DNA of 64,000 nt from Neonectria sp. B-13 (lineage: Eukaryota; Ascomycota; Sordariomycetes; Hypocreales; Nectriaceae): NCBI GenBank assembly GCA_002682825.1, contig NOKP01000016.1:1515660-1579659 (forward strand), read 5' to 3'. A program made the translations under genes and the position numbers. Positions 12,401 to 23,418 of this stretch are shown here, in pieces (positions within the stretch are counted from its first letter, which is position 1; every line of letters begins with the position of its first letter). Under the pieces are notes generated by a model. That model saw only the letters and a program-made list of their open reading frames with translations. It ran no database searches and was not told where the DNA came from.

Positions 12401-12684
12401 TGAAGTATTCCCTCAGCTTGGTTGCGGGGTCGGAAACGGCAAACTTCACGCGCTTGCTCAATGTGCCGGCAACGGCTGGGGATGTTCCACCCGGATGGAC
12501 CGAGTCCGTTGCTGATCACGTTTGGAAAAGGAAAATAGCCCTTGGTTCAGTCAAGCCAGGAGTCTACACGCTACGCTGGCAAGTCAACTCCCCGGAGGTG
12601 TATCTTGAGAAGATTGTCTTGGATGTTCAGGGTCGCCTCGCACAGAGCTACCTTGGACCCCCTGAGACATCTCTTGTGGGGTAG
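9403..12684 (+). CDS. GH115 xylan alpha-1,2-glucuronidase
   Basis: This encodes 1008 residues, the full usual length for glycoside hydrolase family 115, which removes (4-O-methyl)glucuronic acid side groups from intact glucuronoxylan. Exons are 9403-9914, 9987-10603, 10675-10826, 10881-10946 and 11005-12684; the second acceptor could instead be at 10671, adding one residue. The ATG at 9403 begins a signal peptide (F-W-L-F-L-P-T-F-S-L-A), so the enzyme is secreted. Family landmarks are the N-terminal domain ending S-P-L-H-W-W-A-D-V-P, then F-R-G-L-F-I-N-D-E-A-P, L-K-A-N-F-L-W-P-A-M-W, T-S-H-H-E-P-M and G-M-R-G-P-N-D-G in the barrel, F-T-D-D-N-W-G-N-I, Y-Y-H-F-Q-Y-V-G, I-W-V-M-N-V-G-D-L-K-P, and a C-terminal beta-sandwich. 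With the CE5 esterase about 6 kb away it fits xylan debranching. Confidence 0.95.
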
Positions 12685-14626
12685 GGCGATGGGAGATCTG
12701 CTGGTTGCTCTGATGTGTTCAAAGCGTAAGGTGTTGTGTTAAACTATGTGTAGTGCTAGTTATTCTCTCTCTTATCTATTTACACCCAAGGGAGCTGTAA
12801 TATAACGGTTAATAACAGGATATTTACTGCTATGCCAAGGTGTCTGGCGAGTAAGACACTCTGAGCTCTGCGATAGCGGTCGTGGGGTCTGGCCAACGCC
12901 CGGGAACAATAAACAGAGGCTATTCAGATTTCCAGAGGCCGCTGCCAAAAGGGGCGAGATACGATGTCAGTTTCAAGTAGTAGCGAAGTAGGCCTTCTTA
13001 GACATCTGAATGTACCTATTTACCGTGCAATGAAACGCACTTGAGGTTCGCTACGTTTTTCTTACATGCGTTTCCTGAATGAAAATGTGCTTATAGCGCT
13101 TACTAAGTCCGCCCCTCAGGGCAGTTAAGGCTCGTTTTGCTCCAGATACTAAAAGGTGTATTTAATATCAAAGATCGAGTGCTTGATAGTTTCTTGTATA
13201 TGTAGAGAGTATATTCTTGGTATAAACACCGTGATACGGTAGTGAAGGTAGCAACAGCGATCAACCAAGGTGCCACCCACAAACAACCCAGTCCTATATA
13301 TGATTTAACCTTAAAGCACAGCAAGCTGACACAGGAACCTATAATTGTAGTAGTCCAAGTCATCAGCGTTTCCTGGACCGCTTTCAACGAAATGCTCATG
13401 TTGTGGGATGTAGCTTAATAGCTCGTACGAAAGTATACAATGTGATTTGTATGTAAGGTCTGATGAAGTAGCTCTTGGTAGGAGACGCCACCGCCAGCGG
13501 CTTCTGTGTCATTAGTTGCTCCACGATCCCGATAAGGGAGTTTACTAGGCCTGTAGTATAGTGAATGGACTTAAAGAAATCAAAGAAAGTAACGAAGCGG
13601 GGACAAGAAATTATTGTTAAATTCCTTCATGCTTGGACATCGGTGAAGTATGTTTGATAACTGTGTACTCATTACTCAAGACTTAATGACTAGCGTAACA
13701 TTCCTTGTCCTAAGAAGTCTTACGACAGTTTTGAGGGTCATTCCGACAATTTAGAGGTCGTGGTAGATCGTAACATAGGGTACAAGTCTGATAGTACTAC
13801 CGAGGAAAGGCGAAAATGGGCTACTCGACAATACTATGTACGAGAAGAGGACGAGAACAAACTGGTAAGATAAATGATGCAATTTATGTGTTATCCACGC
13901 GGGTTAAGCCAGATCTTAAGGACTTGTCTCTGCAAAGTGGTTTGGGAACCAAATGAGGTTCTGAGATATTACGGTCAATGTAAATGTCTAGGGCCAGCAC
14001 AGTTCGGTTAATGAATTCGATGAAGCTAATTACCAGCAAAGGCACCTGGAATGCTCCACAGTGGGGTATCCTACAAACGCCACTACCATAGAGAATAGTT
14101 CTGCCTCAGCTAACCAAGACATGTATGGGACAGGCTCCAATGCTATTTCTATCAAAGTTTCTCCTCCTGATTCAGTAGGAGGGTTAGGTATTCTAGTAGC
14201 GTCACGAAACAAAAATTACATACAACAGCAAAGATTCCCCAGTCATCGCCGACCTGAGTACTAATTCACCGCTTCTCAGTTTGACTAGAGGGGAAAGCGG
14301 ACGGGATCCCGTATTTCCTAAGAGCTATGGCAGTATGTATAAGAAATTCCAGTGGAAGCGGATATTAGCCAAGTTGCAAGGCGACTCAACAAGCTAAGAG
14401 ATCGGTTTACTCCAGCTAGGTAGTACAGAAAGCTTAGAGACATTGAAGACTGATGTTTTGCTGATGATCATGCATAATTGGATATCCGACACACAGATGC
14501 CGTAAGGAAACGCGAGTCTTTCTCGTACCATTGAATATGCTTGTGGTTTCTCTCCGGGTAGCTCATTCTCTCTCTTTGGTCAAATTGAAAGAGAATATTA
14601 GGGCTTTTCTCCTTCATATTTGACTG
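12685..14626. other. Gene-poor, low-information DNA
   Basis: The 3' flank of the GH115 gene runs into about 1.9 kb with only short frames. A minus-strand frame at 13103-13399 has two hydrophobic stretches and may be a relic, but I recognise nothing in it. The segment leads into a decayed AtuA-like fragment, which suggests the whole 12.7-15.3 kb interval is degenerating. Confidence 0.5.
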
Positions 14627-14890
14627 CTAACGATTGTAAACTATACACTCATATTCTGCCCCAGGAGCTGAAGTTCTCCCATTACACGCTCTAAAACCTT
14701 TGCTACGCTGTGCCGGTGCCCTTGGATTCTTTGCACCACCATTGATGACCACCTTGATTCGCCGTTTGTTGATCACATCGAGGGACAGCTCCAAACCTTT
14801 CCAGACTGCGAATTCCCATCCCTCACGAAGCGCTTGCGCCATCTTCTCCGCGTTCTCGGCTAGTTTTACCTCAGCGAGGTAGGCCATCAT
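14627..14890 (-). pseudogene. Decayed fragment of an acyclic terpene utilisation (AtuA-like) gene
   Basis: The minus-strand frame contains Y-L-A-E-V-K-L-A-E-N-A-E-K-M-A-Q, then a helix with W-K-G-L-E-L-S-L-D-V-I, then R-I-K-V-V-I-N-G-G-A-K-N-P. As I know the family, AtuA-like (DUF1446) proteins carry a D-Y-L/M-A-E stretch followed by K-V-V-x-N-G-G-A-L-N-P at the same spacing. Here the Leu of the last motif is changed to Lys, the G-D before Y is lost, and the frame degenerates straight after N-P and just before M-M-A-Y. I find no flanking exons, whereas intact proteins run to several hundred residues. I call it a relic; a very short functional gene is unlikely. Confidence 0.62.
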
Positions 14891-15297
14891 GAAAAGCAGG
14901 AGCCGAGAGCTCAGGTACAGGAAAATATTGAACTCTTCTATCTTGTTGGAATTCCCAGGTTAAGCCATGTATTCCTCAACTAAGAGCCCCTACTTCAGTA
15001 TTGGCGTTCATGTGAGCCATCAACATTCTGGGTAACCTGGTTTGAGTTCAGAAGAAAAGAGCTAGCAGGTCGAAGGGCAAGATATGGTCGGGTCGTTAAG
15101 CGAATAACGGCAATGATGTGCGATGGGCAGCACACCCTTGTGCTGAGAACAGGGTGTGCATCGTGATGTGCTGTCCGGCCGTTTAGCATCTTCAAGGAAA
15201 GACTGGGTCTCCCCGGATATGACTACCATCTTGAACACTTTACATGCCCGATTCGAGCAAGGGAATAACTGACGGCAACTCAATTGGGATGGCGTGG

Positions 15298-18200
15298 TTA
15301 CATCTCGGGTTGTAGCAGCCGTATGATGGCCTCGTGCTCTCCATCGGTGGCAAGCTGTAGCGGGGTGTAGCCGTCGTCATTGTTCGCCTCGATATCAGCG
15401 CCTGCACTGACTAGCAGCTGCACAATGGCTTTGTCTCCTCTTCCAACGGCAAAGTGTAGCGGCGTGTTGTAATTGTAACACGTCGCCTTGATATTAGCGC
15501 CTTTATCGACTAAATGCTGAACAATAGCCAAGTGCCCAGCTTCAGTGGCAAGGTGTAGCGGCGTGTCATGATTGTAACTTGTCGCTTCAATATTGGCGCC
15601 CTTATCGACTAAATGCTGAACAATAGTTAAGTGCCCATTTCTAGTGGCAAGGTGTAGCGGCGTGTCATAATTGTAACTTGTCGCTTCAATATTGGCGCCC
15701 TTATCGACTAGCTGCTGCACTGTAGTATTGCACCCTCTTGCACTGGCGAGGTGTAGCGGCGTATTGCTGTCGTAATTCTTCGCCTCAATATCGGCGCCCG
15801 CACCGACTAGCTGCTGCACTATAGCATCGCACCCTCCTGCACTGGCGAGGTGTAGCGGCGTCCTGCCTAACCTATCCTTGCTGTTCATGTCGGCGTGCAG
15901 CTTGATGAGCACCCCTAACATCCCGTTCGCTTTTGGGGAATCATTCATCTCCGCTATCGTCGCTACATGCACGGGAGCCCTACCGTTGTGGTCGCGCAAT
16001 TTCCCGTTCGCATCTTTCCACAGCTCCTCGACCAAGTCGTTGCGTCCCTTGTACGAAGCCCACAGCAGCGGAGTCATTCCTAACCCGTCTGCAGCATTGA
16101 TATCCGCCCCGGCTTGGATCAACAACCGCATCACTGGAAGGTGGCCATTCATCGCAGCGTAATGTATGGGTGCTGTCCCATCCACTCCCTTTGCGTTGAT
16201 TTCTGCGCCGTCTTGTAAAAGAATACGTACGATCCAAGCGTGACCTTGCCGGCAAGCATAGTGTAATGGTGTGCGTCCACGGATGTCTTGTGCGTTGACA
16301 TTAGCTCGCCATTCTAGTTGCTTTTTTGCAACATGAAAAGAGCCGCTCGTAGCTGCGTAATGGAGTGGTGTCCAGTCGAGGATATCTTTCTCATCCACAA
16401 GATGTCTCCCTTCATCCCCAATCATTTCCCGCCACTCGTCGTCACAAGCATGGCCATGCAAACGTGTAAAATTGAATACGTCAGTGATAGTTGCGTCCAG
16501 GTTCTGTGAGTTGTTATGTTCTTGAACAAGGCCACACTCCCAAGAACGGCACTGTTTCTCATATAGTACCATAAGGCCGGCCAATAGATCCAAGAACTGG
16601 CGGTCTTGCAGGTTTTGCTGGATCTCAGTTTTCAGCTCCTCCAGCTCCTCGACATGTATTTTCTCAAATTGCTGAGCCTTTCTGGAGTTGCAGGCGATGG
16701 TTACTGCTCTGAAATATTCCATCACCATGGCGATGCATTTTGAGCCAGTGCCATCCGAAATTGGAAAGGTTTTCGCGGTTCGAAGGAGCCACATGTATAC
16801 ATCGTGAGCTTCCTTCCAATGTTCCAGCTGTTCATGTGGCCTTGCATGGTCTCGCGCCCATTTGACAATGGCAGCAGGCGATGGAAGCATGTTCATGGTG
16901 CTCAGTGGTGGGATGATGATGTAGTACATTTCCTCTAGACTTCCAAGCCCGGTGCTTTGAATGTCTTGAACCATTTTGGAAATCTGGGTATTGTGAAGTG
17001 TGAAAGATTGCCACGCTGAATCGTCATTGGCTTCGTCTGGTTCCGTCGGCCGTATGTTTGCTCCTTTCGCGATTGGCTTGCTCATCGTCTTTGCTGCACT
17101 CCGCATAAAGGCGGAAAACATATGCTGGGCGAACAACGTCTTCAAGGAGCTATATGATTCGACTGCTAAGATCGGATTTGCTTTCTTGGAATTGTCATTG
17201 CGATGCGATTTTAAAGACTGCCGAACCGTGTATTGCGGTGGGCGGGAACCAGAACGGCAGTTCGGTACGTAACCGACAATTCGATGGTTCTCCACCTCGA
17301 TCACATTGCCATTCTCTGCCGATTCAGATCCAGATTCCTCTGCCGATTCAGATCCAGATTCCTCTGCCGATTCAGATCCAGATTCCTCTGTCGATTCAGA
17401 TCCAGATTCCTCTGTCAGTACAGGTCCCTCATCCTCTGTCGATTTGGATCTAGATTCCTCTCTCGATTCGGATTCTTCATCCTCTGTTAGTTCAACTGTG
17501 ATGATTCTGGCAGCACCGTCCGGCAACCACCAATGGAGGTCTCGGTACAGGGCCGAGGTATGCCTGCCTAGAAGCCTGAGGCAACGATTTGCGGGCGTCC
17601 CCTTCGAGCGCAACCACGCGTCGCCTTGGAAGCGCAAAGATTTGATGCTGTGGTCTTCATGCTTATCTTGCTCTTTCGTGCTGGATTCAGAATTCCCTCG
17701 GTGGTCTCCGTCTTGGGGATTCTTGTCTCCGTCTTGGGGATTCTTGTCTCCGTCTTGGGGATTCTTGTCTCCGTCTTGGGGATTCTTGTCTCCGTCTTGG
17801 GGATTCTTGTCTCCGTCTTGGGGATTCTTGTCTCCGTCTTGGGGATTCTTGTCTCCGTCTTGGGGATTCTTGTCTCCGTCTTGGGGATTCTCGTCTTCGT
17901 CTACAGAATACAGCCACAACGAAAGTGCAGCATCGATCTCGTCAGAGTGGGCTTTCCAGTTCCCGTTTTCGTCTTGTTCCACTGAAAATTCGATTGACTC
18001 GCGTTTGGGCTCTGACTTGCGTTTGGGCTCTGATTTGCGTTTGGGCTCTGACTTGTGTTTGGACTCTGACTCGCCAACGGACGTAAGAACCGTAAGAGGC
18101 CAGGTGAGTTTCTTGCCCATAGAACTGGTACTAAACAGGGTGTTCATTATCGCCTCAATAGCGCGAGCTAAGGCAATTGCCTCTGTTGATGCGGGTCCAT

Positions 18201-20075
18201 GCCAGTCAGCGAGCTCGCCAAGGTCTCTCCTTATGTTAATTGCTGTCTGGGCCATCGATGGCGCATTCGGATCGCTGTCCTGTCTCGTCAGGGTGGCCGT
18301 TGGATTGTTCTCGTGGGATCCACTGGTCGCTTCTTGCGGCTGCTCACTCGACCTGTTGGTATTCGTGCCGGAACCCTGCTGGGGTGGTTTTAGTTCCTCG
18401 CAACTAGATGGTTCCTCGACCGCAATGATTCTCCAGTTCCAAGGCCTACTATGCTTGTTCTTATCAACCTTGGAGTCTTTTCCCCACGGGGCTGTTTTGA
18501 GACTGGCAAGGGTCATCGCTAACCAATCCATCTCATACTCCGGAAGCAGGCGCTGGGAGTCTGGAAATTCGGCAAGATTGCGACGGACAAATACTCTGAG
18601 AATTGTCATAATGAGTACTGCACCGAGTAGGGTGACTGATGCTGACCAGTGCATGGCGCGCAGACCGATAAACTGGATAATGTAGCCGATGACGGTGACA
18701 AATGTGCTTATGACGGCCATGCTTGATTGCCAAATATCCCTCCCTTCTGCTTGCTGAGATGTTGTAAGCAGAGCCTGTGGTTCCTGGGGGAAAATTGCAA
18801 AGGACTCAAATTTCTGGTCGTTGACGGTCCCGGATTTCTGTAACCAGACGACATACGCTTGAGTTCCAGGCTTCGGGCAGTACAGCGTCTCCGAAGTGCT
18901 ATCCTCGACAACGTGGGAACAAATCAACATGCCAGCTACCACGAGGATCGTACCAGTAGCAGAACACGGGAAGGCATATCGCGCGACGGGTTTTCCATCC
19001 TTCAGGAGTCTGAGTGTGGGATAGTAGGTGGCAAATCCAAAGTAAACGAGGACACCAAGCTGAAGAATAATGCCCAGCACTGCAACTATGTACAGCTCTG
19101 TTCTCGCGACTTGGTTGTGGACATTGAGCGTGAGATTCGGCGCATTGACATGAGTATTTCGAAGAATGACGATTGGAGGACTGTTGAGGTCTTTCGATGG
19201 CCGTGAACTGGGACTCTGCTCGGCATTCGAGGAAGTGAGACCTGGCGGAGGATTCTCTGGGTCTTGGGGTTGCTTGGCATCCTTGCGGAAGAAGCGGTCG
19301 ATGCACCAAACCGTAGGCCGTGATTGAGAGGAAGCACTGTTCTCACTTTCCGAAGTATTCTGGCCTTCTTGAGCAAGCTTGCCGGAGATGCGCTCCTGGA
19401 TACTGGGCTCTGCGAAAATGTGAGATCGAGTACGTCAACGTGGATAGACTCACTGACTGTGCTTCGGAAGATACTCGTTATTCAGTTCCTCCCTGCTCCC
19501 CAATCTTACTGCCACATGACTACCTCCTCCAGTCGAGGAGCCAGTCATGGTCGGAGTCGCGGCCGTTGCAGGTTCCTGCTCCTCGCCCGTGTCACTGTTC
19601 ACTGGCACAAGGATAATGAATTCACGAATAGGACCATTACCCATCACTCTCACAACCGCCTGGCCGTTCCAGAGCTCACACACCTCGCCCGAGGTAGAGG
19701 ACATGAGCTCAGACTCAGCAACGGCGCGGGTTTCCCTTGCTCTTCCAATTACAGCTCTAAGCCACGAGGGGCCACCGACTCTGATTGCACCGACAACGGC
19801 GGTGATGATGCCTAAAGGGGCCATCGCCAGAACGATATTGTCGGCCCAGCCCATAGATTGGCTCATGTACTGCATAGTAACTCTCTCTCCAAAGAGCGCC
19901 AGGAGCCTAAGCACAGCATAGCATTAGTAAACGAGCGGGCCCGGTCAGGTTGTGGCACGTACGGGGCGAGGTCAGAGAAGAGATTGTTGGAGAAATCATC
20001 TCCAGCGTCACTCGCGGCCACGCAAGTGACGAAGCAGGCTCCGATGAGGAGCTGTAGTTGTTCAGCGGCCGGCAT
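15298..20075 (-). CDS. Large membrane protein with C-terminal ankyrin repeats and internal tandem repeats
   Basis: The predicted protein has 1557 residues, from exons 19963-20075, 19458-19906 and 15298-19409. Intron 2 (19410-19457) uses a GTCAGT donor, the only one I found that keeps the frame. The N-terminus holds a short hydrophobic segment, then a conserved block (F-G-E-R-V-T-M-Q-Y-M-S-Q-S-M-G-W-A-D-N) seen in a fungal ankyrin family, followed by at least four further membrane segments between about residues 290 and 460. A low-complexity middle carries KSEPKR repeats, nine NPQDGDK repeats (about residues 693-755) and ESGSESAE repeats. From about residue 1193 to the end are roughly eleven ankyrin repeats, the last units nearly identical. 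It is probably a membrane-tethered scaffold or sensor; no enzymatic domain is visible. Intron 2 is the weakest point of the model. Confidence 0.82.
15454..15849 (-). repeat. 99-nt tandem units within the ankyrin region
   Basis: Units starting at 15454, 15553, 15652 and 15751 (plus-strand coordinates) each begin GTGTAGCGGCGT and are exactly 99 nt, one 33-residue ankyrin repeat each. A fifth unit starts at 15850 but diverges. The unit at 15652 matches its left neighbour in its first part and its right neighbour in its second part, a mosaic expected from unequal crossing-over or gene conversion. Confidence 0.85.
17318..17425 (-). repeat. 24-nt in-frame repeats (ESGSESAE)
   Basis: A 24-nt unit built on GATTCAGATCCAGATTCCTC recurs several times in the ankyrin gene, encoding acidic Ser/Glu octapeptides. 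Some units differ at one base (T/C giving Thr or Ala), so it is slightly diverged. Confidence 0.75.
17707..17895 (-). repeat. Nine 21-nt in-frame repeats (NPQDGDK)
   Basis: The unit beginning TCCGTCTTGGGGATTCTTGT is repeated at 21-nt spacing from 17707 nine times, essentially without base changes until the last unit. It encodes a hydrophilic heptapeptide array in the linker of the ankyrin protein. Such purity implies recent expansion and probably length variation between strains. Confidence 0.93.
17999..18064 (-). repeat. 18-nt in-frame repeats (KSEPKR)
   Basis: Three to four copies of an 18-nt unit (TTTGGGCTCTGACTTGCG with small changes) encode basic K-S-E-P-K-R hexapeptides in the ankyrin gene, just N-terminal of the NPQDGDK array. 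Confidence 0.75.
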
Positions 20076-21435
20076 TTTGGAGTAAAATCACTCGGATGGG
20101 CAGAACAGATATCGAGGCTTAGTCGGTTGCTTTGTTCTCTCACAATGAGAACGACCAAGAGCAGCCCGTGGCTGGCATCAACGAATAATAAATATTACAC
20201 GCAGCAGTCTGTTACCTCCCATGCTGCCCAATCCCTCAGCTTGAAAACCGCCATGGTAACACAACATTACATTGATAAGCGGTAAGCCCAGCTGCACGGT
20301 GTGGCGGGGAAATGGAACGGCCCGCTGTCGTCAAGATTAACCCAAATGTGAGATGACTTTGTATACATTAAGTTGATTAGTAACTAGAAGCGTCTCGCCT
20401 CCCAACACTTGTAACGACTAGCTAGAGGCTCTATCGAGGATGCCCTAGCGTGATATTACGGCCTTCGTGTCCCAAGATTTCCTGTCGATCACGTCTCCCC
20501 AGATGAGACCATATCGCAGCCCGCAAGTTGTCACCAACATCTGCAGCTCCGCTCAGCTTGCATGCGACTTGCTTACATGTCGATCACTACTCAATACAGC
20601 AGCATGGCTGAATTATTGGAGTAGTGTAACCTTGAGGCGGTATTTCCATTGGCATTCTCGATGTGATCGCTTCCTTGGCGTCAGCGGCCATTTCTCAGGT
20701 CATTCGCTAAATACGTAGCGGCCAGTTTAACAGGCACCTTGGCGGCCACCCTCTTCACCGGTTGACACGTCTGTAATGATCTTATCGGTCCAGATCTCCA
20801 AGCCTGCTCGGCTTTCGGCTATTTAGGGCGGTGGCTGAATATACCAAGACCAGCTGCCACTTGTAGAGATTTGATTCGCGGCGGTGCCGGTAAGGAGGGG
20901 AACAATGAGTAGCTGTCTTGCAGCGATGGCTCCAATACTTTTCCTGATTAAGTCGCCCAACCTCCCGACTCCTCTTGGAAAAAGGTGAGAAGCATAACAT
21001 CGGCCACTGCTCGGCTCACCTTTTATTCGCGCCATTCAAGTAGAAAGTTGGCGAAAAGGGAGGCAGTGACAGACATATCGGCAGTAGCTGATCAAAAGCC
21101 GAAAGGAAGCAGTGCTGGGCTGTACAGAGCGATGAGTGACGAGAAAAGAGGAATCAAGAAGACTATCAAAGGCACATGCAACACCTAGAGGTACAAGGGT
21201 GGCATGGTAATCGCCCCCTTTGCTCTCATGCGCTATTTGACTAATCGCCCCTCCATGTTTTATTCTCCTCTGCAGCAGTCTCCTCGAGCTGTCACTTCCC
21301 CGCAACTTGATCTACCAATACCAAGCCAAATGAATTGGTTCATGAGATGATGAAAACAGGGGTTAAAAGAGGAGCACGCGGTTGAAATGCAAGATACGCA
21401 AAGAAGGGACCAAGCAAAACCCATGAGGCTAAATC
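20076..21435. other. Intergenic
   Basis: This holds the promoter of the ankyrin gene and the 3' flank of the DUF7580-like gene. Only short chance frames are present; no RNA gene or transposon was recognised. Confidence 0.55.
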
Positions 21436-23418
21436 TCAAACATCTCTGCACGCCCTGTTTCCATTGATTTTCTGCTCGAGCTGCTGAAGCTCGCCCACCA
21501 CATCCTCCAGAAATTTTCGCTGCAATTCTTCATTATCCAAGTTCGTCTCCCCTAGTCCAAAGTCACAACCCAAGCATTGCCGAATAACTCTGGGATATGT
21601 CAATCCCATCTGCCGGACCAAGATGTTGGCAAGTTTCTCAGCAATCAGGTAGTTTGAGAGTTGTTCGCCGCCAATGGTCTTTAAGATGCTGGCTTTTAGC
21701 ACTGGCCATGGCTGACCAAAGCCGATCTCCAGTAGGAGAATGCCAAAATTAAATAGCAGGTTGTTTCTTGCACCAAAGAAAAGAGTATTTGGCGATCCAA
21801 CAGCCTCTCCATCATCGGCCGACTCCGTTGCCCTTCCCTTCCCTTTGGACGGTCGCTGTAGTTTAGCCATGAAATGAGGACTCTTTAATTGTGTGGCCGC
21901 ATTTGGAGCATTTGATACTTCAAAAAACCGTACGCTCTGACCCAGACCACACTCAGAAAGCCAAGGCGTTGAGTAAAATTGCATGATTCCATCTGCCAAT
22001 GTGCTCGCAAGTTCAATCATAGCCGGCCGTGGCATACATCTGAGGATAGGCTCCTCTGCAACCCAAGCGATGATGTCTGACAAGGAGCGAGATCGATAGG
22101 CAGCGGCACCAGGAGGTGATGAGTAGAAGCGTTGAATGTGAACATCTCGAAGAATACCTAGGCAGAGTCCAGTTCCGGGGCTCATCTGCAGCTGTTGGAA
22201 ATACTCGCAGAAGTCCTTGACCGTCGCAAGATCTTGATCTTGCTCACTAACTTGTTTCTGTGGAGTTGAGGTGCTAAGGGTTCCTTGTTTTGGGGTTTGA
22301 GTGATTGTCTGCGTCGCTGACTGCGTTTGTTGGCTCTGGTCAAACCTGACGGTTTTGTAAGATTTGGAGCTTTTCTTGAGGGCTTTGAGAGAAAATGGCT
22401 CAGAATTGGATACGAGGAGATTCGTCAACTCCTCTATAGCACCTTTGCTAGGATTTTGAGAGTGGTGTTCGATCTTCGGTTCTTGATCATAGTGCTCAAT
22501 CTTCAGCCAGATCGGGGTTTGTCTCTCGGGCAGGTCTTGTTCATGTGATATGGCAATATCGAAGGAAACATGCTCATTTGCTTCGGAGGCTGTCGTGTCT
22601 GCAGGATCGTTGTGCTCTCCATGGATCAAACAAAGGTTGGCGATGTGTCCACAATGGGAAGGACAGGTCCATTGCATCGTCAACGTAGAATAGAGGGTCG
22701 AGGAAGCGGTACGGATTTGACGGTATCTCTGTAAACAATTGAGGGTCTTTGCAGATTTTCGCGATGGAATTTGCTGTTGACTATCCCCAGAAAGCAAGGG
22801 GAGAGCCCTGATTATGTGGCTGGTGATAGAACAGAAATCAGTGTTGAACTCGCGGAGCTCCCCAATGGCCTTCTCAATCTGAGGCTTGTTAAGGCTCAGT
22901 TTGAAGCGAGTGCGAATTTGTCGTAGCCTTTCGGCCACGGTTGGCATCTGGCGGAATGGCTTAGAAGGGTAATGATAGCCTGTGAAAGGTGAACTTACGT
23001 CTTGATCCTGGCTCAGATGCATACGAAAGGCTTGGGCTTCAGAACAGAGCCGTTGAAGTGAATCGTTGATTTGAGTCACTATTCTCTGGCAGCTGAGAAA
23101 CGACCCCTTCAGCGAGTCGACGCGGTTGCGGTACAAGGCGTTCAACATCAGTCCCTGCCGGGCTTCTCCGGACGACGGCCGGGACATGATGTCCTGAACC
23201 GCGTTACGATCATCAGTAATAGCGGTGAGAAGGTTGATCGTGTGGTTGCGGAAAATGGTTCGTTGGGCCCCAAGCTTGGCCTCCAGTTTGAGCACCTCGC
23301 GCGGGTACTGTTTGAAGACGGAAAAAGCCTCAAATACACGTTCAGAATGATCATAGGCTTCAATGGCGAGTGGGATTGCAGCCAGCACGGCTGAGAGAAT
23401 GAATTCTACACCACTCAT
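21436..23418 (-). CDS. DUF7580-like protein with N-terminal helical domain
   Basis: The frame is open throughout, but 22948-22998 has a GTAAGT donor, a TTCTAAGCC branch-like site and a CCAG acceptor, and is 51 nt long. I therefore treat it as an in-frame intron, giving 643 residues. The ATG at 23418 opens S-G-V-E-F-I-L-S-A-V-L-A-A-I-P-L, a hydrophobic helix like the N-termini of fungal regulators of the HeLo/SesA-like kind, followed by coiled, helix-rich sequence. The C-terminal third has the marks I associate with DUF7580: C-L-G-I-L-R-D-V-H, then F-F-G-A-R-N-N-L-L-F-N-F-G-I-L-L-L-E-I-G-F-G, which resembles a degenerate kinase lobe with no catalytic residues. Function is unknown. It is divergent from the kinase fusion with a 328-bp shared promoter. 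Confidence 0.78.
   Translation of the reverse strand: MSGVEFILSAVLAAIPLAIEAYDHSERVFEAFSVFKQYPREVLKLEAKLGAQRTIFRNHTINLLTAITDDRNAVQDIMSRPSSGEARQGLMLNALYRNRVDSLKGSFLSCQRIVTQINDSLQRLCSEAQAFRMHLSQDQDVSSPFTGYHYPSKPFRQMPTVAERLRQIRTRFKLSLNKPQIEKAIGELREFNTDFCSITSHIIRALPLLSGDSQQQIPSRKSAKTLNCLQRYRQIRTASSTLYSTLTMQWTCPSHCGHIANLCLIHGEHNDPADTTASEANEHVSFDIAISHEQDLPERQTPIWLKIEHYDQEPKIEHHSQNPSKGAIEELTNLLVSNSEPFSLKALKKSSKSYKTVRFDQSQQTQSATQTITQTPKQGTLSTSTPQKQVSEQDQDLATVKDFCEYFQQLQMSPGTGLCLGILRDVHIQRFYSSPPGAAAYRSRSLSDIIAWVAEEPILRCMPRPAMIELASTLADGIMQFYSTPWLSECGLGQSVRFFEVSNAPNAATQLKSPHFMAKLQRPSKGKGRATESADDGEAVGSPNTLFFGARNNLLFNFGILLLEIGFGQPWPVLKASILKTIGGEQLSNYLIAEKLANILVRQMGLTYPRVIRQCLGCDFGLGETNLDNEELQRKFLEDVVGELQQLEQKINGNRACRDV

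Noticed and set aside
13103..13399. Hydrophobic minus-strand frame in the gene-poor interval
   Set aside because: Two membrane-like stretches but no known pattern and no start context; probably chance in A+T-rich DNA.
17306..18685. 459-codon plus-strand frame opposite the ankyrin gene
   Set aside because: It is the antisense shadow of the tandem-repeat linker: repeats that are multiples of three keep all frames open. It shows only repeated Ser/Pro/Asp strings and no domain.
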